Source: Psychrobacter urativorans (GTDB lineage: Bacteria; Pseudomonadota; Gammaproteobacteria; Pseudomonadales; Moraxellaceae). Taken from it: a stretch of 64,000 bases of DNA. Each line of letters begins with the position of its first letter. The stretch's first letter is position 1. The notes beneath the pieces were generated by a model. It ran no database searches and was not told the DNA's origin. It saw only the letters and a program-made list of their open reading frames with translations. The position numbers were made by a program, and so were the translations under genes. The stretch covers positions 496,001-560,000 of the forward strand of contig NZ_CP012678.1 of NCBI RefSeq assembly GCF_001298525.1, written 5' to 3'. Below are positions 47,036 through 57,223 of the stretch, piece by piece.

Positions 47036-47113
47036 ATACTCTGATATCGCTTATATTATTAAACTTTTGTTCTTTATGTTATAATACGAATGAGGCTATT
47101 CAGCCTTTTTTTT
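47036..47113 (+). ncRNA. Candidate small RNA ending in a terminator hairpin
   Basis: An extended -10 TGCTATAAT at 47021-47029 would start transcription near 47036. A hairpin (AGGCT 47093-47097, loop ATTC, AGCCT 47102-47106) with an eight-T run follows. No gene lies between, so the product would be a short RNA of about 78 bases. It is divergent from surE. Weak evidence: AT-rich DNA gives chance -10 boxes. Confidence 0.35.
47092..47113 (+). terminator. Isolated terminator hairpin, plus strand
   Basis: A five- to six-base stem AGGCT / AGCCT with a tetraloop and an eight-T run, over 600 bases before the next plus-strand gene. Confidence 0.65.
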
Positions 47114-47668
47114 ATCAGCGTATTTGACGACTAAAAATTCAATAAAGACGAATATACAGATTTTTCTGTATTGGCTTTGTGAAAAAATAATAAATCTACT
47201 CTATGACTGTAATACAACTGCCATAAAATTAGCAAGAGTAGCCTATTGTTTACCAGATAAGACATCAGATCTAGATAAGAAAGGTGAAAAATAAAACGTT
47301 TACGTTAACAAATTTCCTAAAAACGTTTCTATAAATAAAGCATCATTAGCGCACTAGCGGGTAATAATTTCAGGAATAATTATACCTAAATAGACCACTA
47401 TCATACATGAAATGTGAAACCATCACCTTCATCCAAATCATTAAAAACCACCCTAGTAATAACCTTGTATAAGTCGATAAAACCACTATTGTCATAACTG
47501 CTATTGTACCGCCAATGTTACAAGTCACAACAATATCCATCTAACTATTAATGATGGTGTAACTTGCCAATAAATACTACGGATATGTTGCTGTAAATCC
47601 TGCTCAGGTGACAATACATCTACACTTCAGCCAATATTTTATGTGACATTTGTTTTTTTTCGCATTAC

Positions 47669-47707
47669 CATAACATCATCAAATAACATAACATCATTAT
47701 CAAATAA
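47669..47707. repeat. Direct repeat before the secreted unknown gene
   Basis: CATAACATCATCAAATAA (47669-47686) is followed by a copy with a three-base insertion (47687-47707). Confidence 0.75.
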
Positions 47708-47729
47708 TATAAAGTGAGTATGATACCGA

Positions 47730-48164
47730 ATGACTAATCAACCGATATTATCTGTAGTTTCTATGGCCTCAAAAACAGCCTCTAAAGTTGGTATTGCTGG
47801 GTTAATAGCTTCGGTTGCCATAATGTCTCAAACGACTAATGCTGCACCGAACACGGCGACCACCATTCCACTTGATATGTCTGGTATGAATATTACCAAA
47901 CACGAAATTGCGGTCATGCAAGTACTGTCTGAAATCTGCCCACCGATGTTAAAGGGTAACCAAAAGCAACGCTTTTATAAATCCTATAATATGCAATTGC
48001 GTGAACTAATGCCGTCTTTAGAAGATCCAAAAGCCGCCATTCAGTATTTATCTACGCAGCAAGATTATCGTCAGATTTTACAAGGTATGCGTAGCTGGAC
48101 AATGAGCTTCGCTAAGCAAGATAATCAAGAATTGTGTGAAGATATGGCGAATGCTGAATTTTAG
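47730..48164 (+). CDS. Secreted protein of unknown function
   Basis: A 144-residue protein with an N-terminal signal peptide (hydrophobic VGIAGLIASVAIMSQTTNAAP, cleavage near NAA). The mature part is mainly helical with two Cys residues (EICPPM and ELCEDM) that may form a disulfide. No family recognised. The ribosome site is weak; an in-frame ATG at 47763 gives a tidier signal peptide (start MASKTASKVG). A strong terminator hairpin lies 154 bases downstream. Confidence 0.65.
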   Translation: MTNQPILSVVSMASKTASKVGIAGLIASVAIMSQTTNAAPNTATTIPLDMSGMNITKHEIAVMQVLSEICPPMLKGNQKQRFYKSYNMQLRELMPSLEDPKAAIQYLSTQQDYRQILQGMRSWTMSFAKQDNQELCEDMANAEF

Positions 48165-48537
48165 AACCTAGTTTGCGCTTATGTATTACATATATTAATA
48201 GGCAATAAAACAATAATAATAGCCTACTATTAGCGATAACTTACGACCACTACGCTTTACTAAGTGATATACAATTTAGTATGTAGTAACCATGTCTAAT
48301 GATAAAATTAACCAATCAAACTTGTTGCACCCTGTTTAATGATTAAGCAGAGCAGCAAGTTTTTTTATGCCTGTAAATTAGTAAATCTCTTTTTCTGATT
48401 TACGCCATCTATTATAATAAAAAATTTGCTAAGAGAGATGGTAACGCTCAGTTTATCGTTCATAATAATTACTCTTATTAGCGTGTGGCAAATCTAGCGC
48501 TAGACATATTTAACTTGATGGTGTGATGTAATAATTT
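48165..48537. other. Intergenic region between the secreted unknown and the carboxypeptidase gene
   Basis: 373 bases with the terminator at 48318-48366 and the promoter region of the carboxypeptidase gene. No gene seen. Confidence 0.6.
48318..48366 (+). terminator. Terminator after the secreted unknown gene
   Basis: AAACTTGTTGC (48318-48328) and GCAGCAAGTTT (48352-48362) form an 11-base stem with one G-U pair; the loop contains a second small stem (CTGTTTAA / TTAAGCAG). A T-run follows. Confidence 0.8.
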
Positions 48538-49419
48538 ATGACAGTAAAACGTATAAAAAAGCAGTTCGTACAGTTAATAGTAGGTTTCAGTATTTCTATC
48601 AGTGCCGTGCTAGCAAATGCCGCCATTCAAGCACCTGAAATGGATAACTCAGCCTATGTATTGATGGATTATAATACAGGCGAAATATTGGCGCAAAAAA
48701 ATGCCAATAAAGCTTTACCGCCAGCATCACTGACTAAAATGATGACCAGTTACATCATTGAACAGCGTTTAGCCTCAGGTGACTTACAAGAAGACGAACA
48801 AGTGCTGATGAGCAAAAATGCTTGGTGTCGTATGGGTAACGGCGAGTCTTGCATGTATGTCCCAGTGAATACAACCGCCAGCGTTATCGATATGCTGCGC
48901 GGTATTATCATTGACTCTGGTAATGATGCCTCTAAAGCGATGGCAGAACATATTGCTAGCAGCGAAGCTTCATTTGCCCTAGTAATGAATGAGCAAGCCA
49001 AAAAGCTGGGCATGAAAAATACGCACTTCGTAAATGCTACCGGACTTACTCAGAATGGTCATAGATCTTCCGCCATTGATTTGGCAAATCTTGCTCGTGC
49101 CATTATCAAAAATAGTGGACCGTATTATGGCATCTACGCAGAACAAAAATTTACCTATAATGGGATTACGCAAGGTAATCGTAACGCCCTACTGGCTACC
49201 GACCCTACCGTTGATGGACTAAAAACAGGGCACACCAAAGCGGCTGGTTACTGCTTAGTTGCCTCTAGTAATCGTAATGACAAACGGCTTATCTCAGTAA
49301 TTTTGGGTACAAAGAGCGAGCAAGCGCGTGCTGAACAGTCACGTGAGCTACTGAATTGGGGCTACAGCCAATTCCCTGCCGTTACCAAAGCTCCAGCTGG
49401 ACAATTCGTGAGTCAATAA
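48538..49419 (+). CDS. dacC: D-alanyl-D-alanine carboxypeptidase, PBP5/6-type, lacking the C-terminal domain
   Basis: A periplasmic serine DD-carboxypeptidase that trims the terminal D-Ala of peptidoglycan stem peptides. The signal peptide ends near LANAA (about residue 29). The active-site motifs are intact: SLTK (64-67), SGN (127-129) and KTG (229-231). At 293 residues it ends just after the peptidase domain (RELLNWGYSQFPAVTKAPAG). E. coli PBP5 is about 400 because of a beta-sandwich domain and an amphipathic membrane anchor, both missing here. The enzyme would therefore be soluble unless anchored by an uncleaved N terminus. The gene symbol is by family only; dacA is equally possible. Confidence 0.88.
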   Translation: MTVKRIKKQFVQLIVGFSISISAVLANAAIQAPEMDNSAYVLMDYNTGEILAQKNANKALPPASLTKMMTSYIIEQRLASGDLQEDEQVLMSKNAWCRMGNGESCMYVPVNTTASVIDMLRGIIIDSGNDASKAMAEHIASSEASFALVMNEQAKKLGMKNTHFVNATGLTQNGHRSSAIDLANLARAIIKNSGPYYGIYAEQKFTYNGITQGNRNALLATDPTVDGLKTGHTKAAGYCLVASSNRNDKRLISVILGTKSEQARAEQSRELLNWGYSQFPAVTKAPAGQFVSQ

Positions 49420-49598
49420 GCCCGTATTTTGCTTTTCGGAAGGGAAAAAATAGAAGTGATAAAATTGTTCGCTCATGAGTGCTAATCAATAAGACAGAAA
49501 AGTATAAAATCACTACCGTAGGCGATATTCCAAAGAGCTCAGAAGCATTCACTATTTGTCGTGGCTGCTAAGGATATTCACCTGTTAGATTTGACAAT

Positions 49599-49636
49599 AA
49601 AAAAGGCACTCACCATTAATGATGAGTGCCTTTTTT
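49599..49636. terminator. Bidirectional terminator between the carboxypeptidase and histidine kinase genes
   Basis: AAAAAAGGCACTCA (49599-49612) and TGAGTGCCTTTTTT (49623-49636) form a 14-base stem with A- and T-runs at its ends, serving both converging genes. Confidence 0.88.
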
Positions 49637-49661
49637 ACTACTGTTAAACTCTAGCTATAAA

Positions 49662-51614
49662 CTACGACCAAGCTAGCCATTTTTTCAGCAGATTACGCAA
49701 TATTTTACTATCTCGCGGCGCACTATGACAAAAATCTACGCCCACCGCCTTTAAGCCATATTCAAAACTATTCCAAGTAGACGGCTTATGCGACGGATAC
49801 CAATAGATTAATAACACCCGACTGCTATTTTCCTGCTCACGAATATAGCGCGCTAACTGCGCCGCCTTCTCTGGCAAAATATCTTCTGCAATCATAATGA
49901 TATCTACGTGAGTGGTCGTCAACTCCTCTATGACTGATACGCTATACTGCTGACAGCTTACCAATGCACCGAGATGCTGTAATTCTTCAACGATAAATCC
50001 AGTATCTTCGTGATGATAATAAATGACCTTAAGACCTGCAAGAGAGTGTTGCTGCTGATTTCTATAAATATTGCGTAACGGCATGATAGCCGTAAATTCA
50101 CTGCCCACACCCAGCTCACTATCAACTTCCAAAGCACCGCCAATCAACTGTATCACTTGCTTAACGACTGGTAAGCCCACACCGACCCCTTCATACTCAC
50201 GCGTATGGCTCGGATCAACTTGAAAAAATGGGGTAAAAATATCCTGCATATACTTAGCATCGATACCGATACCGGTATCAATCACCTTAATTTGCCAACG
50301 AATATTTTCGTTGAAATGTGTCAGCTGTGACTCAACGATAACTTGCCCTGCTAGAGTGAATTTAAGCGCATTTTCTATCAAAGTGGCAATAATCTGTTTG
50401 ATTTTATTCACATCGCCTTCAAGGGTATAGTCAATATGCTGAATTCGACTGATTAACTCTATATTTTTCTGCTTAGCAATCGACTCAAATTCAGCTATTA
50501 AATCTGCCAATAACTGTAACGGATTAAACTCGCTGAGACTGATACCAATTTGACCTTTTTCTATCTTATTCAGCTGAATGATTTGCTCTAGCGTATTATC
50601 TAAGTGCTGACTACCCTTACGAATAATCGCTAATATGTCTTTTTGTTCTTCATTTAAGCTTTGGGGATTTAATAATTGCAAACCCCCAGAAATTGCATTT
50701 AACGATGTCTTTAACTCATGAGTGATCATACTTTGAAAGTTATAGCGCTGCACATCAAGAGACAAGTCTTTATTATGCAACTGCTGCTCAAAAGCGGCTA
50801 GCGCAATAACCTTTTCCTCTGCTATTTGTAAGCGATTGAACAAGGAAATAAATGCCAGCCTAATGCCGTTTAACTCTTGAAAATCGAAATATTGATGGAT
50901 AACGGGCAGTTGCTTAATCTCTGGATTATTCCTAACCATGTCGCAAACTTTGGTGAGTTCAGCAATGTCTTTAGACGGCCATTGCAGCTTACGTATGATA
51001 AAAACGACGCAGCTGATACTAAAAATGACGGTTGCAAGCCATAACCAAATATTTTTAAGAAACCAGTCTAAACGTAACTTATTGATATCTAAGGTAATAT
51101 TAATATAACCGATTAAGGTCGTAGTATCTGGTAGTTTAGCTTTGATTAAGCTATTCTCGAGCGCATTACCTGTCAAATTTCTTGATTGCTGTTGACTGCT
51201 ATTAGCATCTTGAACCGTGATACCACGCATATAAGCGCTGGTGACGGCACGGTTCAAACTAATCGTATTGGTGAAAAACGCATTATACCAATCATTACTG
51301 GCTTGCTCGATGGCAGCTTGATCAAGGCTGACAGTTGGATGATCCGTAGAATAAAACACAATGCTTTGAATACTGGAATCATCTTCTAATAAAATGCCAA
51401 CTTGACGGGCAACCAAATTGGCACCATTGACACTAGAAGCACTTTCTGCCAGTAAGTCGGCTAATTGGTGGATATATAAACGCTGTTGTTGATAATGATA
51501 GACAAAACCATAAATAAAAGACAATAGAAAACCAGCAATAACAGCAACGGCGATTGCTTGGATAACAGAGCGTCGAATAAGAGCAGGAATGCTTCTAACA
51601 GAAGGTGTACGCAT
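49662..51614 (-). CDS. Hybrid histidine kinase with a degenerate receiver domain, GacS/BarA-like
   Basis: An inner-membrane sensor kinase of about 650 residues. Layout: membrane helix at about 18-42, a periplasmic domain of about 145 residues, a second helix at about 190-210, a HAMP-like linker, HisKA with the phospho-acceptor in MITHELKTSLNAI (His at about 300), N box LIENALKFT, G boxes DTGIGID and GVGVGLPVV. The last 110 residues form a receiver-like fold (LKVIYYHHEDTGFIVEELQHLGALVS) but the position of the phosphorylated Asp reads VDIIMIAED, with Ala. There is no Hpt domain and no response regulator nearby. ATG 51614 was preferred to a TTG at 51623. Confidence 0.87.
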   Translation of the reverse strand: MRTPSVRSIPALIRRSVIQAIAVAVIAGFLLSFIYGFVYHYQQQRLYIHQLADLLAESASSVNGANLVARQVGILLEDDSSIQSIVFYSTDHPTVSLDQAAIEQASNDWYNAFFTNTISLNRAVTSAYMRGITVQDANSSQQQSRNLTGNALENSLIKAKLPDTTTLIGYINITLDINKLRLDWFLKNIWLWLATVIFSISCVVFIIRKLQWPSKDIAELTKVCDMVRNNPEIKQLPVIHQYFDFQELNGIRLAFISLFNRLQIAEEKVIALAAFEQQLHNKDLSLDVQRYNFQSMITHELKTSLNAISGGLQLLNPQSLNEEQKDILAIIRKGSQHLDNTLEQIIQLNKIEKGQIGISLSEFNPLQLLADLIAEFESIAKQKNIELISRIQHIDYTLEGDVNKIKQIIATLIENALKFTLAGQVIVESQLTHFNENIRWQIKVIDTGIGIDAKYMQDIFTPFFQVDPSHTREYEGVGVGLPVVKQVIQLIGGALEVDSELGVGSEFTAIMPLRNIYRNQQQHSLAGLKVIYYHHEDTGFIVEELQHLGALVSCQQYSVSVIEELTTTHVDIIMIAEDILPEKAAQLARYIREQENSSRVLLIYWYPSHKPSTWNSFEYGLKAVGVDFCHSAPRDSKILRNLLKKWLAWS

Positions 51615-51805
51615 GGAACTCAATAACGTTAGGATAGCTGAGATGTATCTTACAGGATAAGAACCGTTATTATATTAATTTAGTGAAAATTTATAATGGT
51701 GGCAGAAGTGACCACCATTATAAATGATAGGTAAAAATTTATAACAATAGATAATATACTATTATAAAACAATCAAATAGTAACCATCCATCTAACCTAT
51801 CTGTT

Positions 51806-53248
51806 CTAACGTTTTTTATCTATCTTTTTATCTACTTTCTTATCACGCGTGGTAAATTTTTGCGCGCGATTACGCTCACGCTGACGCAGCTGCTGGGCTT
51901 TAGCTTTGGTTGGGGTATCGGTTTTAGTCGTATAAGGGTTTTCGTTGAGTTTAAAGACCACGTTTAACGGTGTACCTTCTAACTTAAACACTTGGCGGAA
52001 TTGGTTTTCAAGATAGCGTTGATAGCTTTTAGGCAACGAGCCCGTTTGATTGCCATGAATAACAATTACTGGTGGATTGTGACCACCAATATGCGCATAA
52101 CGCAGCTTAATCCGACGACCACCAACAGTTGGTGGCGGACTTGCAGCCACGGCATCTTGCAAAATTTGGGTCAAACGGTTGGTTGACACTTCAAACATTG
52201 AAGATTGATAAGCACGTAGGATAGATGGATATAAATTACCCACATTCGTACCGTGCAGCGCCGATATTTGATGCACTTTTACATAAGGAATAAAGTTAAA
52301 ACGGCGATCCATTTCTATTTTAATATAGTTTTTTTGGTCAGCTGTAAGACCATCCCACTTATTAATTGCCACAACTAAGGCGCGACCTGCATCGAGCGCA
52401 TAACCAATCATGTGCAAGTCTTGATCAACGATACCTTCTTGCGCATCAATAACAATGACCGTGACGTTTGAGTCTTCAATCGCTTGCAAGGTTTTAATAA
52501 CCGAGAATTTTTCAACTTTATCATCAATCTTGCCACGGCGACGTACTCCAGCCGTATCAATTAAGACGTAGTCTTTACCGTCCCGCTTATACGGGATATA
52601 AATACTGTCGCGTGTAGTACCCGGCATATCAAATACGACAACGCGGTCTTCACCCAATAAGCGATTGACTAGCGTGGATTTACCTACGTTCGGACGACCA
52701 ATAATAGCCAGCTTTAAGCCTCTTGGCTCTACTATGTTTTCTTGATCAGGCATATCGGCAGTCAGAATTTCTAACAGATTACCGACACCGCGACCGTGGC
52801 TTGCTGCCATTGGATACGGCTCGCCCAAACCTAAAGCATAAAACTCAGCAGGGGCTGAATCATGAACACCATCGACTTTATTAGCAACGACATATACTGG
52901 CTTGCCAAGCGTGTGTAAGAATTTGCCAATCTCAGCATCAGCACCAACCATGCCAGCCCGTGCATCTACTACAAAAACAATGATGTCAGCTTCATGAATG
53001 GCCGTATACGACTGCTCAGACATATAATCATCAATCGCGCCTTTGCCATCGTCCGCTTCACCGATACCACCAGTATCTACCACAATAAATGACTTGCCTT
53101 CATATTCGGCATCACCATATTGGCGATCACGGGTTAGACCTGACAGGTCGGCAACCAATGCTAGGCGACTTTTGGTGAACTGATTAAATAAGGTAGATTT
53201 ACCGACATTTGGGCGACCAATTAAGGCGACCACTGGCTTGATACTCAT
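51806..53248 (-). CDS. der: Ribosome-assembly GTPase Der (EngA)
   Basis: Der is an essential GTPase acting in maturation of the 50S ribosomal subunit. The 480-residue protein has two tandem G domains, each with a P-loop GRPNVGKST (about residues 11-19 and about 185-193), switch motifs DTGGIGEAD and [10 protein letters not shown], and NKVD / NKWD specificity motifs, then the KH-like domain with [20 protein letters not shown] basic tail follows. It is the last gene of the conserved cluster from ndk. Confidence 0.98.
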   Translation of the reverse strand: MSIKPVVALIGRPNVGKSTLFNQFTKSRLALVADLSGLTRDRQYGDAEYEGKSFIVVDTGGIGEADDGKGAIDDYMSEQSYTAIHEADIIVFVVDARAGMVGADAEIGKFLHTLGKPVYVVANKVDGVHDSAPAEFYALGLGEPYPMAASHGRGVGNLLEILTADMPDQENIVEPRGLKLAIIGRPNVGKSTLVNRLLGEDRVVVFDMPGTTRDSIYIPYKRDGKDYVLIDTAGVRRRGKIDDKVEKFSVIKTLQAIEDSNVTVIVIDAQEGIVDQDLHMIGYALDAGRALVVAINKWDGLTADQKNYIKIEMDRRFNFIPYVKVHQISALHGTNVGNLYPSILRAYQSSMFEVSTNRLTQILQDAVAASPPPTVGGRRIKLRYAHIGGHNPPVIVIHGNQTGSLPKSYQRYLENQFRQVFKLEGTPLNVVFKLNENPYTTKTDTPTKAKAQQLRQRERNRAQKFTTRDKKVDKKIDKKR

Positions 53249-53467
53249 GCGTTACTCTCAGTGACGGGCAATAATGACAGCGAATAGACTGCACTTGACC
53301 GCAAACTTAAATGAATGATAATAAAAAATAGTGATGATTAATAAAATAATGAATCATGGGACGGTCTAACATTTGCTTATTGCCACTGATGTCATAAACG
53401 ATAACCATCAAGGCGCATAGATTACGCGAAACGCGCAGTCTAAACAAGCAATTTACACAAGGCACTA

Positions 53468-53487
53468 AACGCTGCCTGAGCAGCGTT
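53468..53487. repeat. Hairpin without a T-run between bamB and der
   Basis: AACGCTGC (53468-53475) and GCAGCGTT (53480-53487) are perfect arms around a four-base loop. It lies in the 293-base bamB-der gap and lacks a T-run in either direction, so it may act as an RNA processing or stability element. Confidence 0.6.
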
Positions 53488-53541
53488 CAATAAAATAAGC
53501 ATGACAAATAGCTAACTACTCAATAATGAGTATGCAGATAA

Positions 53542-54735
53542 TTAGCGAGCTACTTGCCAAATAGCCACTTGCCCAGATGTGCTTTGGGTTATCAAGCGGT
53601 TGCCTTGTACCTGTAAGTTAGTAAGTGCGCCTTTAGTCTGTACACGGCTCACAATATTACCCGTTGCTGGGTCAAATAAATGCACAACACCATCCAAATC
53701 ACCGATAGCAATATAATTGCCAATCATCACAGGATTGGTCAATTTTCGATACGCCAGTGCATCGCTTTCCCACAACGTTTGACCATTGGTGCGATCGTAA
53801 GCAACGACTTTACCATCTAAACTAGTTGCAATTACTTGCTTATTATTTACGGCAAGCGCTCGTAAGCTAGCAAGCTCATTAAGGAACATCACCTGACGCG
53901 ATGCCAAATCAATTCCTAATAATTGACCACTGTAGCTGATGACAAATAACTGATTGTTATTCACGATAGGCATGGCATCAACATCACTCATGCGCTCAAC
54001 TTCGCTACCACCTGAGCCGACACCGACGCGGCGTGACCACTGTGGCAGCCCATTATCAGTAGTAATAGCATGCAAGCGCCCATCAGCAGTAGCCAGCAGT
54101 ACTGTTTTATTATCTAATAAAGTTGGTGCAGCAGCGCCACGTATACTGATTGCCGGTACTTGAGTGGTAAACTGCCAAACCGACTGACCCGTTTGTAGTG
54201 ACAAGCCATGCAAGAGACCATCATTCGCTGATAAAATAACGCGGTTGTTGGTAATGAGTGCTGGTGTCAACACCGAACCTGATAACTGCTGCTGCCAACG
54301 CTTAGCACCCGTAGTACTATCAAAGGCTAATACTTGTCCCTTGCGTGTACTGACGATAGCTGTTTGGCTAAAGGCATCTAATGCAACACCGCCCGTTATT
54401 TGATCACCAACATTAAGCGACCATAGGCGTTTGCCAGTATTATCAAAACCTGTTAAATCGCCGCCGCGTGACGCAACGACAATTTGGCTATTGTCATAAC
54501 CCACTTGTAAATCAAGCGGATCTTTTTTGCTGGATTTTTTATTATCCACATCAACACTAAACACTGGCTGCAGCACACTAATGGGTTGCGCAATTTGTAC
54601 TAATTTTACTGGATCATTGACGACCGGCTTGATGCCACGGTTACAACCGACGACAGCAGTGGTCATCAGTGCCAACACTGCCACGTGCATGACAGTCGCT
54701 TTTATAGTTTTACTAGAGCGTACAGATGGGGTCAT
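53542..54735 (-). CDS. bamB: Outer-membrane protein assembly factor BamB
   Basis: BamB is a lipoprotein of the BAM complex that inserts beta-barrel proteins in the outer membrane. The 397-residue product has a signal peptide with lipobox VVGC (Cys at about 31) and an eight-bladed beta-propeller of PQQ-like repeats (for example TGAKRWQQQLSGSVLTPALITNNRVIL, LQTGQSVWQFTTQVPAISIRGAAAPTL, TNGQTLWESDALAYRKLTNPVMIGNYIAIGDLDGVVHLFD). Length matches E. coli BamB (392). A GAGAACC box precedes the ATG. It lies between yfgM and der, the conserved order. Confidence 0.96.
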   Translation of the reverse strand: MTPSVRSSKTIKATVMHVAVLALMTTAVVGCNRGIKPVVNDPVKLVQIAQPISVLQPVFSVDVDNKKSSKKDPLDLQVGYDNSQIVVASRGGDLTGFDNTGKRLWSLNVGDQITGGVALDAFSQTAIVSTRKGQVLAFDSTTGAKRWQQQLSGSVLTPALITNNRVILSANDGLLHGLSLQTGQSVWQFTTQVPAISIRGAAAPTLLDNKTVLLATADGRLHAITTDNGLPQWSRRVGVGSGGSEVERMSDVDAMPIVNNNQLFVISYSGQLLGIDLASRQVMFLNELASLRALAVNNKQVIATSLDGKVVAYDRTNGQTLWESDALAYRKLTNPVMIGNYIAIGDLDGVVHLFDPATGNIVSRVQTKGALTNLQVQGNRLITQSTSGQVAIWQVAR

Positions 54736-54877
54736 GATAGGTTCTCACTACGAATAAATTAATAATCAATAAAAGCAAGTAGCATTATAAAGTTGGAACG
54801 ATATAAAGTTAAAACCACATAAATCAGTAAAGCATAGATATAACTGGTATGCCTATATCAGTATGATTCAGCTGAAC

Positions 54878-55693
54878 TTACTGTGCTACTTGTTCTGGTA
54901 CGTTAGGAATATTAGCGCTGTTGGTTTCAGCATTATTAATAACTAACGGCTGTTCAGGGGCAGAAGAGGCTTGAATCAAACTAGCTTGCTCACTAATCGG
55001 CTCAGGAACGATACCCAGACTTTCCATTTTTAGTGCTAACACGGCACGCGTCTCATTACGAGTACGTAGCAACTCCCACGCATTATTATAAGCTTTAATA
55101 GCCGCATCTTTATTATTTTTTGCTACTTGAATGTCGCCCAATAGCTCTTGCTGACTGGGTGCAAACGAGCTTGGCATCTCTTTACTGGCTTCAGCTAATG
55201 CCTCATCAATATTACCTGCGGCAAGCAGCGTTTTAGCATAGCGTAAACGGGTAATCGCATTTAATCCTGCATCACCCAAATCAATGGCTAAGGCTTTTTT
55301 TAAGCTGTCAGTAGCACCTTTAAAATCGTCACTATCGGCTTGCCCGCGTGCTTTAATCATCAGCGCTTGCCACGCATAAACAGAACCACCATGCGTACTG
55401 ACCAGCGCATCAATATCTTTATTGAGCTGCGCGCGACTGTCTGCAAGCGCTTTTTTTGCATCCGCCTCTAGGTCTGGATTTTGCGCCGCTAAGCTGACTT
55501 CTTCATTCAATCTTTGAATATCCGCATAATGATCAGCGGCAACGGTATCCACACGAGCATGGTTATTTTGCCAATATGTCCAACCAAAATATCCAGCCAA
55601 TGCCACTAAAATAGCAGTAATAATATAGCTGCCATATTGCTTTAGTGCTTGCATTGAGTTGTCTGCATTTGGCGAATTAGGGGTCAGAGCCAT
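54878..55693 (-). CDS. yfgM: YfgM-like ancillary SecYEG translocon subunit
   Basis: YfgM is an inner-membrane protein with a periplasmic tetratricopeptide domain that works with PpiD at the Sec translocon. The 271-residue product has one N-terminal membrane helix (YIITAILVALAGYFGWTYW, about 22-40), then helical repeats (DADSDDFKGATDSLKKALAID, RLRYAKTLLAAGNIDEALAEA, GDIQVAKNNKDAAIKAYNNAWELL). The C-terminal 50 residues are an extra Ala/Asn/Glu-rich tail compared with E. coli YfgM (206). Position between hisS and bamB supports the call. Confidence 0.92.
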   Translation of the reverse strand: MALTPNSPNADNSMQALKQYGSYIITAILVALAGYFGWTYWQNNHARVDTVAADHYADIQRLNEEVSLAAQNPDLEADAKKALADSRAQLNKDIDALVSTHGGSVYAWQALMIKARGQADSDDFKGATDSLKKALAIDLGDAGLNAITRLRYAKTLLAAGNIDEALAEASKEMPSSFAPSQQELLGDIQVAKNNKDAAIKAYNNAWELLRTRNETRAVLALKMESLGIVPEPISEQASLIQASSAPEQPLVINNAETNSANIPNVPEQVAQ

Positions 55694-55805
55694 GTTTGTT
55701 TACCTGATAAAAACGAGTGACTAACAGTGTAAATACTGAAAGTCCAGTTGCTGAAAGTGAAACTATATAGACCATCATTTATATATAAAAACATATACTT
55801 TAAAT

Positions 55806-57125
55806 CTACGCTTGAGTATGACCCTGCACACCTGAGAAGTTCTCTATTTTAGATAACCAATCGTGCGCCACTGTCGTTTGCTCACCAGTATGCATATTTT
55901 TAATACTGATGGTATTATCATCAAGCTCTTGCTGTGCCAAAATGACCGTCAATACCGCACCTGACTTATCTGCCTTTTTCATTTGGGCTTTTAAGCTCGT
56001 TGCACTTGCCATTTTAATGCGTAAATCTGGGCGCGTATAACGCAAGTTTTGCGCATAACCAATACCTGCACTATACACGTCAGGATGAGTGGCCACAAAA
56101 ACATCACAAGCTGACGTCTCAGCAAATGGTGCGACGGCCTCAATCAATAATAATAAACGCTCAAGACCCATGGCAAAACCAACAGCAGGCTCAGATTGCA
56201 CTGGTTTTTTATCTGCTACGCCATCACGCGTGTCCATCGATTTAAGCTGACCAAGCAGACCATCGTAACGACCACCTGCACAAACTGTAGCTTGGCTACC
56301 AAGCTTATCCGTCACCCATTCAAAAACCGTTTTATTATAATAATCAAGACCACGTACCAAATGCGGATTAATCTCGTAGGTAATACCCAATGCATCTAGA
56401 TAAGCCTGAACTTGAGCAAAGTGCTGCACACTGTCTTCACCCAAAAAGTCAGCAAGCTTCGGTGCATCCACTAACAATGCTTGGGTGCTCGCCTCTTTAC
56501 TGTCTAAAATTCGCAGTGGATTGGTGGTTAAGCGGCGTTTGCTGTCTTCGTCTAATTGTTCTTGCTTATCGGTCAAATAAGCCACTAGTGCGTCGCGATA
56601 GGCGTGGCGTTCATCACTTTCACCCAAGCTATTAAGCTGCAAACGCATCTCATCTTTTAAGCCCAACTGTTGCCACATCAAATGCGTCATCGCAATCAAT
56701 TCGGCATCGGCATCTGGTAGTGCACTACCAAAACTCTCGACACCCAACTGGTGAAATTGGCGATAACGACCTTTTTGCGGACGCTCATAGCGAAACATCG
56801 GACCGATATACCATAATTTTGGCGTATCACCACGTAATAAATTATGTTCAATGACCGCTCGAACCGCACCTGCCGTACCTTCAGGACGTAGCGTTAGCGG
56901 CGTTGGTGGCTCTGACTTATCAGCAAAGCTATACATTTCTTTTTCGACAATATCAGTCGCACCACCAATCGCACGCGCAAACAAATCAGTCTGCTCAACA
57001 ATCGGCAAGCGGATATGCTCATATCCGTATCTACCCAATACATCCGCCAATATTGACTCTAAATGCAGCCACTTTGCGGACTGGTCTGGCAAAATATCGT
57101 TAAACCCTTTAATTGCTTTAATCAT
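55806..57125 (-). CDS. hisS: Histidine-tRNA ligase
   Basis: HisS attaches histidine to tRNA(His). The 439-residue class II enzyme shows [18 protein letters not shown] at the N terminus, motif 2 in [21 protein letters not shown], the His A loop [15 protein letters not shown], and motif 3 in [13 protein letters not shown], then the anticodon-binding domain. Slightly longer than E. coli (424). A potential start at ATG 57125 fits the conserved N terminus. Confidence 0.97.
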   Translation of the reverse strand: MIKAIKGFNDILPDQSAKWLHLESILADVLGRYGYEHIRLPIVEQTDLFARAIGGATDIVEKEMYSFADKSEPPTPLTLRPEGTAGAVRAVIEHNLLRGDTPKLWYIGPMFRYERPQKGRYRQFHQLGVESFGSALPDADAELIAMTHLMWQQLGLKDEMRLQLNSLGESDERHAYRDALVAYLTDKQEQLDEDSKRRLTTNPLRILDSKEASTQALLVDAPKLADFLGEDSVQHFAQVQAYLDALGITYEINPHLVRGLDYYNKTVFEWVTDKLGSQATVCAGGRYDGLLGQLKSMDTRDGVADKKPVQSEPAVGFAMGLERLLLLIEAVAPFAETSACDVFVATHPDVYSAGIGYAQNLRYTRPDLRIKMASATSLKAQMKKADKSGAVLTVILAQQELDDNTISIKNMHTGEQTTVAHDWLSKIENFSGVQGHTQA

Positions 57126-57223
57126 GGTACAGTTATATCCTCAAAAATTTTAACGGTTAACGCTATTATTGTTGTCTTTACTTTTAAGATCAGCATCTTA
57201 ATTAGCAATGTCATTATCAAAGA

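Larger units (their letters stand above)
46960..47729. other. 770-base intergenic region upstream of surE
   Basis: The longest non-coding stretch in the window. It holds the surE promoter region, two extended -10 elements on the plus strand (47021-47029 and 47077-47085), an isolated plus-strand terminator hairpin (47092-47113) and an 18-21-base direct repeat at 47669-47707. From 47114 to 47668 I see only AT-rich sequence without a supportable gene. Confidence 0.6.
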
